Of a stretch of DNA of 31,923 nt, positions 28,942 through 31,923 are shown piece after piece; position 1 is the stretch's first letter, and each line of letters begins with the position of its first letter. The translations under genes and the position numbers were made by a program. The DNA comes from a virus: the IMG/VR virus record IMGVR_UViG_3300034061_002094, positions 1-31,923 of that record; one strand, given 5' to 3'. The notes below the pieces were generated by a model that searched no databases, was not told where the DNA came from, and was given only the letters and a program-made list of their open reading frames with translations.

Positions 28942-29699
28942 TATTTGATAAATTGTTGTACTTTAGATTTAGCTTGATCTATTGTATCAAATTCGGGAGT
29001 TGATTTAATTAAATCTTGGATGTCTTTATTTAATTGTTCAGCGTCAGCTTTAGATTTAGCTTGTTCTTCAGGTGATTTTTCTTTGCCTTTAAATTTAACA
29101 GTATCAAAAAAACGTTTTTTAATTTCTGAAGGGTCATAACTTGTTTGAGTTTCTTTAGGATCATTATTAACAATAATAAAATCATCCTCAAACGCTTGTT
29201 TATATGTTTCTATATTTTTATTTATATCTCTCCATGTTCTTATTACAATAGAAGGTAACAGAGAACGATCACGTGAAGCATTACGTTCTAATGATGTGAT
29301 AGGTGATACCCATATCATTAACATCATAGTTTTATATCCTAAGGCTTCTAATTCTGCTTTTTTCTTTAATAATGGTTTTGAAGAACCACCAGTTCCATCA
29401 ATGATTATATTATTTAAATTTTTAACAGATGTACTATATTTATCTTCTGTAGATTTTCTAGCTTGAGCCATTAATTTGGCAGCTTTAGATAATTCGTCAG
29501 GGCCAAAATCTTTTTGATTCATACCTAATCCACTTGCTTTAAGTAATTCTTCATAAGTATCATCAATATTAATTACTTTAAATTCTGATAATGGTAATTG
29601 TTTTGATATAAATGATTTACCAGCACCTGCTGGTCCTGCTAAAAATATAGCTTTTGGTGAGTTAGTAACTTCTAATAATAAATCAAGGAGTTTAATCAT
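28941..29699 (-). CDS. P-loop kinase (zeta-toxin-like fold) with leader
   Basis: A 252-residue protein starting MIKLLDLLLEVTNSP, the third MIKLL-type leader (L-L-E). The kinase core follows at once: AIFLAGPAGAGKSFISKQLP (Walker A GPAGAGKS at 22-29), VINIDDTYEELLK, IIIDGTGGSSKPLLKKKAEL, LMIWVSPITSLERNASRDRS and FIIVNNDPKE. The order and IDGTG motif fit zeta-toxin/AAA_33-type kinases. The target could be a sugar, nucleotide or polynucleotide end. The C-terminal 45 residues are a charged helix. The start shares 1 nt with the end of the previous gene. Confidence 0.85.
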   Translation of the reverse strand: MIKLLDLLLEVTNSPKAIFLAGPAGAGKSFISKQLPLSEFKVINIDDTYEELLKASGLGMNQKDFGPDELSKAAKLMAQARKSTEDKYSTSVKNLNNIIIDGTGGSSKPLLKKKAELEALGYKTMMLMIWVSPITSLERNASRDRSLLPSIVIRTWRDINKNIETYKQAFEDDFIIVNNDPKETQTSYDPSEIKKRFFDTVKFKGKEKSPEEQAKSKADAEQLNKDIQDLIKSTPEFDTIDQAKSKVQQFIK

Positions 29700-29717
29700 A
29701 TAGTGATAAATATTATA

Positions 29718-30557
29718 TTATTCCTTCTTCTTACGTCCTCGTTTATTAGCTATAGATAGTATCATTTGAGTAGGTTCATCTGTTATTTTAACAACAGTTG
29801 GTAATGTTTCAATATATGGTTTAGAATCTGGATTTTCCATTTTGTATATTTCGTATATATTTTTAAACATGTTAAAATAATATTCTATACCACCTATTTG
29901 TTTTAACTGCCAACCATTACCTTGTTTTCCATTTTTACCAGGACCTCTAGTTGATGCTTTTAACCATATTATTCCTGTATCTTCTACTTTTTCATTATGG
30001 GTTTCATTCCAAGCATTAGCATAAGCTGCTAATTGCAGATTATATGAACTATGTATTGAATTAGATGTTTTAATATCTAGTAAATGAATTTTACCATTTA
30101 ACCTACATATAATATCAGCAGTACCAGCATATTCATGTTTATCTGAAAATAAATGATATTCCGTAGCTATAAGCTCTGGTTGGTTAGTATTCCAAAAATC
30201 AGCGAATTTTAATATCATTCGCCATACATCTAAATTATATTTTGCTACTCCTTTATCGTCTATCCATGATAATTCATTTCCATCAAGAAAATATTCTATA
30301 GCATTATGAACTTGTGTGCCTTCCCAAGCAGCTTTTTGGGATATGATTTCACTATTATGCCCTACATCTTTTAGCCAGCTGTGAAAAAATTGATTTTTAG
30401 GAAAATAATTTAAAATACTAGATATTGATGGGTAATATTTTCCATGACGTTTATAAAATCTTTGATCTAAAACATTTACTTGTTTGTTGTCGACACTATA
30501 TTCTACAACTCGTTTAATTTTAGGGTCACGTATGATATTTGAACTTTTATCTATCAT
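29718..30557 (-). CDS. PD-(D/E)XK nuclease (RecB/Cas4-like)
   Basis: A 279-residue protein. The nuclease core has GTQVHNAIEYFL (H84, the RecB-type His) and then E133 in IATEYHLFSD. Next come AGTADIICRL with D148, LLDIKTS with D161 and K163 (D-x-K), and the QLAAYANAW helix with Gln175 and Tyr179. This is the full RecB-family order. The N-terminal 40 residues include the strand CDxRFY-type (VLDQRFYKRHGKYYPSI). It lies 4 nt into the primase gene and likely acts on phage DNA ends or recombination intermediates. No iron-sulfur Cys cluster is present, unlike Cas4. Confidence 0.88.
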   Translation of the reverse strand: MIDKSSNIIRDPKIKRVVEYSVDNKQVNVLDQRFYKRHGKYYPSISSILNYFPKNQFFHSWLKDVGHNSEIISQKAAWEGTQVHNAIEYFLDGNELSWIDDKGVAKYNLDVWRMILKFADFWNTNQPELIATEYHLFSDKHEYAGTADIICRLNGKIHLLDIKTSNSIHSSYNLQLAAYANAWNETHNEKVEDTGIIWLKASTRGPGKNGKQGNGWQLKQIGGIEYYFNMFKNIYEIYKMENPDSKPYIETLPTVVKITDEPTQMILSIANKRGRKKKE

Positions 30558-31480
30558 AACATAAGTTTTTTGTATAACAAGTCTGAAAATCCTAATGGTT
30601 CAGTATCTTGTATAATGTGAGTAAAATATTTGAATCCCATATCAGAGGGATCCTTGTCTTGCATATCAACTAAATATACTTCTTTGCCCTCATTCATAAG
30701 TTGTTGACAAAACTCTAATGCTTTCTTTTGAGCGTCTTTATCTAATGCTATATAAATCTTTTTAACAGATGATATAACAATACGTTTCATAAGATTGGAC
30801 TGTATGTTTTTACCAAGTAATGGAATGGCATTACGTTTTATGGCAATAGCATCAAATGGCCCCTCACATAATATTAGAGGTAAGTCCCAATTTATAAAAA
30901 ACTCAAAAGGAATGACATTACGAGATGAGTTTGGGTTTTTATATTTTATCGGATTATCTTTCTCAAAACTCCGTGCTGTGAAATAGTTTAACACACCATT
31001 TTCATCGCATGATGGTACTATTATTCGATTAGCATAAGTTCCAGATTCACAATATCCTAGGTTGTATTTAATAATGTCGTCATCATTAATACCACGTTTC
31101 TTGAGATATGCTATAGCATGTTTAGCCATAACTGATTTGGGAGGATTAATTAATGATATAAATTCTTTAGGTAAACGTACTTTATCAGTTGTAATAGGTG
31201 TTGTATCTTGTACATCAATTTTAATGTACGATTTTAACTCCATTATTTTTTCTTTAGGAGTATCTAAGGCTTTAAATAATTGTGTTAGTTTTTTTCCACG
31301 CTTACTGCATACCCAACATTGCCATGGATTATTGCCTTCCTTATTTTCTGTAAAATTAATCTCTAACTTTGGTTTATGATGTTTGCAAAAAGGACAATGA
31401 TAAGCATGATTACCTTTAGATGTAGCTTTACCACTACCTAAAACCGAATTTACTATTGCAACTAAAGCTTGATTTACCAT
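30554..31480 (-). CDS. DNA primase, DnaG/T4 gp61-like
   Basis: A 308-residue protein making RNA primers on the lagging strand. The N-terminal zinc-binding domain has HCPFCKHHKPK (C29, C32) and CWVC (C55, C58). The Toprim catalytic domain has PLILCEGPFDAIAIK (E206), YIALDKDAQKKAL (D247, D249) and VDMQDKDPSDMG. The small size matches phage gp61-type primases rather than full DnaG. It has its own promoter (31488-31519) inside the end of the GIY-YIG gene. A helicase partner is not in the window. Confidence 0.92.
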   Translation of the reverse strand: MVNQALVAIVNSVLGSGKATSKGNHAYHCPFCKHHKPKLEINFTENKEGNNPWQCWVCSKRGKKLTQLFKALDTPKEKIMELKSYIKIDVQDTTPITTDKVRLPKEFISLINPPKSVMAKHAIAYLKKRGINDDDIIKYNLGYCESGTYANRIIVPSCDENGVLNYFTARSFEKDNPIKYKNPNSSRNVIPFEFFINWDLPLILCEGPFDAIAIKRNAIPLLGKNIQSNLMKRIVISSVKKIYIALDKDAQKKALEFCQQLMNEGKEVYLVDMQDKDPSDMGFKYFTHIIQDTEPLGFSDLLYKKLML

Positions 31481-31487
31481 ATAACTT

Positions 31488-31519
31488 ATAATGTAATATC
31501 TTATACTTGGGTAGCCAAA
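31488..31519 (-). promoter_or_regulatory. TTTG-N20-TACATTAT promoter for primase
   Basis: Minus-strand TTTGGCTACC begins the -35 (TTTG = 31516-31519). TACATTAT (31488-31495) follows after exactly 20 nt, and the primase ATG is 7 nt further. The ten -35 bases are identical to those of the MoxR promoter although here they lie in the last codons of the upstream gene. Confidence 0.65.
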
Positions 31520-31923
31520 TCTTTTGGGAAAAATTTTCCAAGGATATTACTATTCACCCAACGTTTATCATCAGATAATACATCATATTCAAATAAATAT
31601 TTTGTTTCGTAGTAGGTTAACTCTTTTGAGGATAAACACAAACGTAATACTATACGTTGTAATTTTTCTAAAGGTACTGTTTTGGTCCATTCTTTAACTT
31701 CGTCCGCTGAACCATAATATGTCTTCCAGTTAGACTCTGTTATTACTTTTTTCTTGGTAGGAGTACGGCCGCGTTGTGTGGGTAAGGAGGTTAATTCTTT
31801 TTTGCCTAATTTCTTATTATTGGTATTTTTAAATATTTTCTTGCCTATGTATTGACGGCCATTTTCTAGGTTAGTTGTCATATAAACATATCCATAATAT
31901 TGGTTTATATCAAATGCTGGGTT
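31501..31923 (-). CDS. GIY-YIG-type nuclease, N-terminus beyond the right edge
   Basis: The frame is open to the right edge, so the gene is partial at its 5' end. A Met exists at 31881, but the preceding in-frame codons read ...INQYYGYVY before MTTNLENGRQYIGKK. That is the GIY-YIG core pattern (GYVY ... YIGK), so the true start lies outside the window. Downstream are ESNWKTYYGSADEVKEW, VLRLC and KELTYYETKYLFEYDVL, with the Glu of YYETKYLFE a candidate catalytic residue. Such proteins are often Seg-like homing enzymes in T4-type phages, though a housekeeping role is possible. Confidence 0.8.
   Translation of the reverse strand, partial: NPAFDINQYYGYVYMTTNLENGRQYIGKKIFKNTNNKKLGKKELTSLPTQRGRTPTKKKVITESNWKTYYGSADEVKEWTKTVPLEKLQRIVLRLCLSSKELTYYETKYLFEYDVLSDDKRWVNSNILGKFFPKDLATQV

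Noticed and set aside
31501-31881. Complete 126-codon gene starting at 31881
   Set aside because: Upstream codons remain open to the edge and encode the GYVY part of the GIY-YIG core, so the gene is partial.
1-31923. tRNA or other structured RNA genes
   Set aside because: No cloverleaf-like GC-richer segment was noticed by eye; the only strong GC-rich structure is the terminator at 5521-5542. A tRNA scan was not possible.

Overview
The window is a very AT-rich piece of a tailed-phage genome (Caudoviricetes, T4-like myovirus lineage). Every supportable gene is on the minus strand, genes are packed with 1-14 nt overlaps or tiny gaps, and no intergenic stretch reaches 300 bases (the longest, 10855-10998, is 144 nt). 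The T4-like assignment rests on a gp17-type large terminase, a gp20-type portal and a DnaG/gp61-type primase. A Bacteroidota host is suggested, not proven. Starts lack Shine-Dalgarno sequences. A set of promoters fits the Bacteroidota layout (TTTG, exactly 20 nt, TAnnTT). A lysis-type gene pair resembles those of Bacteroidota phages.

Layout, following transcription from right to left. (1) 31923-29718: a partial GIY-YIG-type nuclease, primase, and a PD-(D/E)XK nuclease. (2) 29699-16322: a long, tightly coupled run of mostly unrecognised genes. It includes a P-loop kinase, a nucleotidyltransferase/metallopeptidase fusion, a HAD phosphatase, a spanin-like overlapping pair, a leucine-rich-repeat protein, a zinc-ribbon protein, and several Lys/Glu-rich proteins. 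(3) 16267-11310: a MoxR-type AAA+ ATPase, an unknown protein and a metallopeptidase-VWA protein, each with its own promoter of one shared class, followed by a nucleotidyltransferase-fold protein and a DUF6884-like protein. (4) 10854-7520: an FAD-dependent oxidoreductase interrupted by a 376-residue LAGLIDADG intein, then a free-standing HNH homing endonuclease behind a start-proximal hairpin. (5) 7395-5564: a small protein, a NadR-like kinase, a 48-residue tagged ORF, and a charged protein ended by the only strong GC-rich terminator. (6) 5483-1: terminase, portal and a string of unrecognised probable head-morphogenesis genes.

The most striking unexplained signal is that many otherwise unrelated proteins begin with short, similar amphipathic leaders (MIKLLDILNE, MKKxELRQLIKEEIQK, MNNLRKLIKEVL and relatives) ending in [L/I]-x-E. 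That is the form of the T4 capsid-targeting sequence, which directs internal proteins into the prohead and is removed by the prohead protease. Similar segments also lie inside several proteins. I infer that a large set of enzymes and effectors here may be packaged in the virion and injected with the DNA. Two promoter types appear to divide the genome. One has -35 TTTGGYTACC and -10 TAYATTWA (primase, oxidoreductase, MoxR/VWA genes, and others). The other is a lone ATATTTATA box 7-21 nt before starts (terminase, portal, tagged genes).
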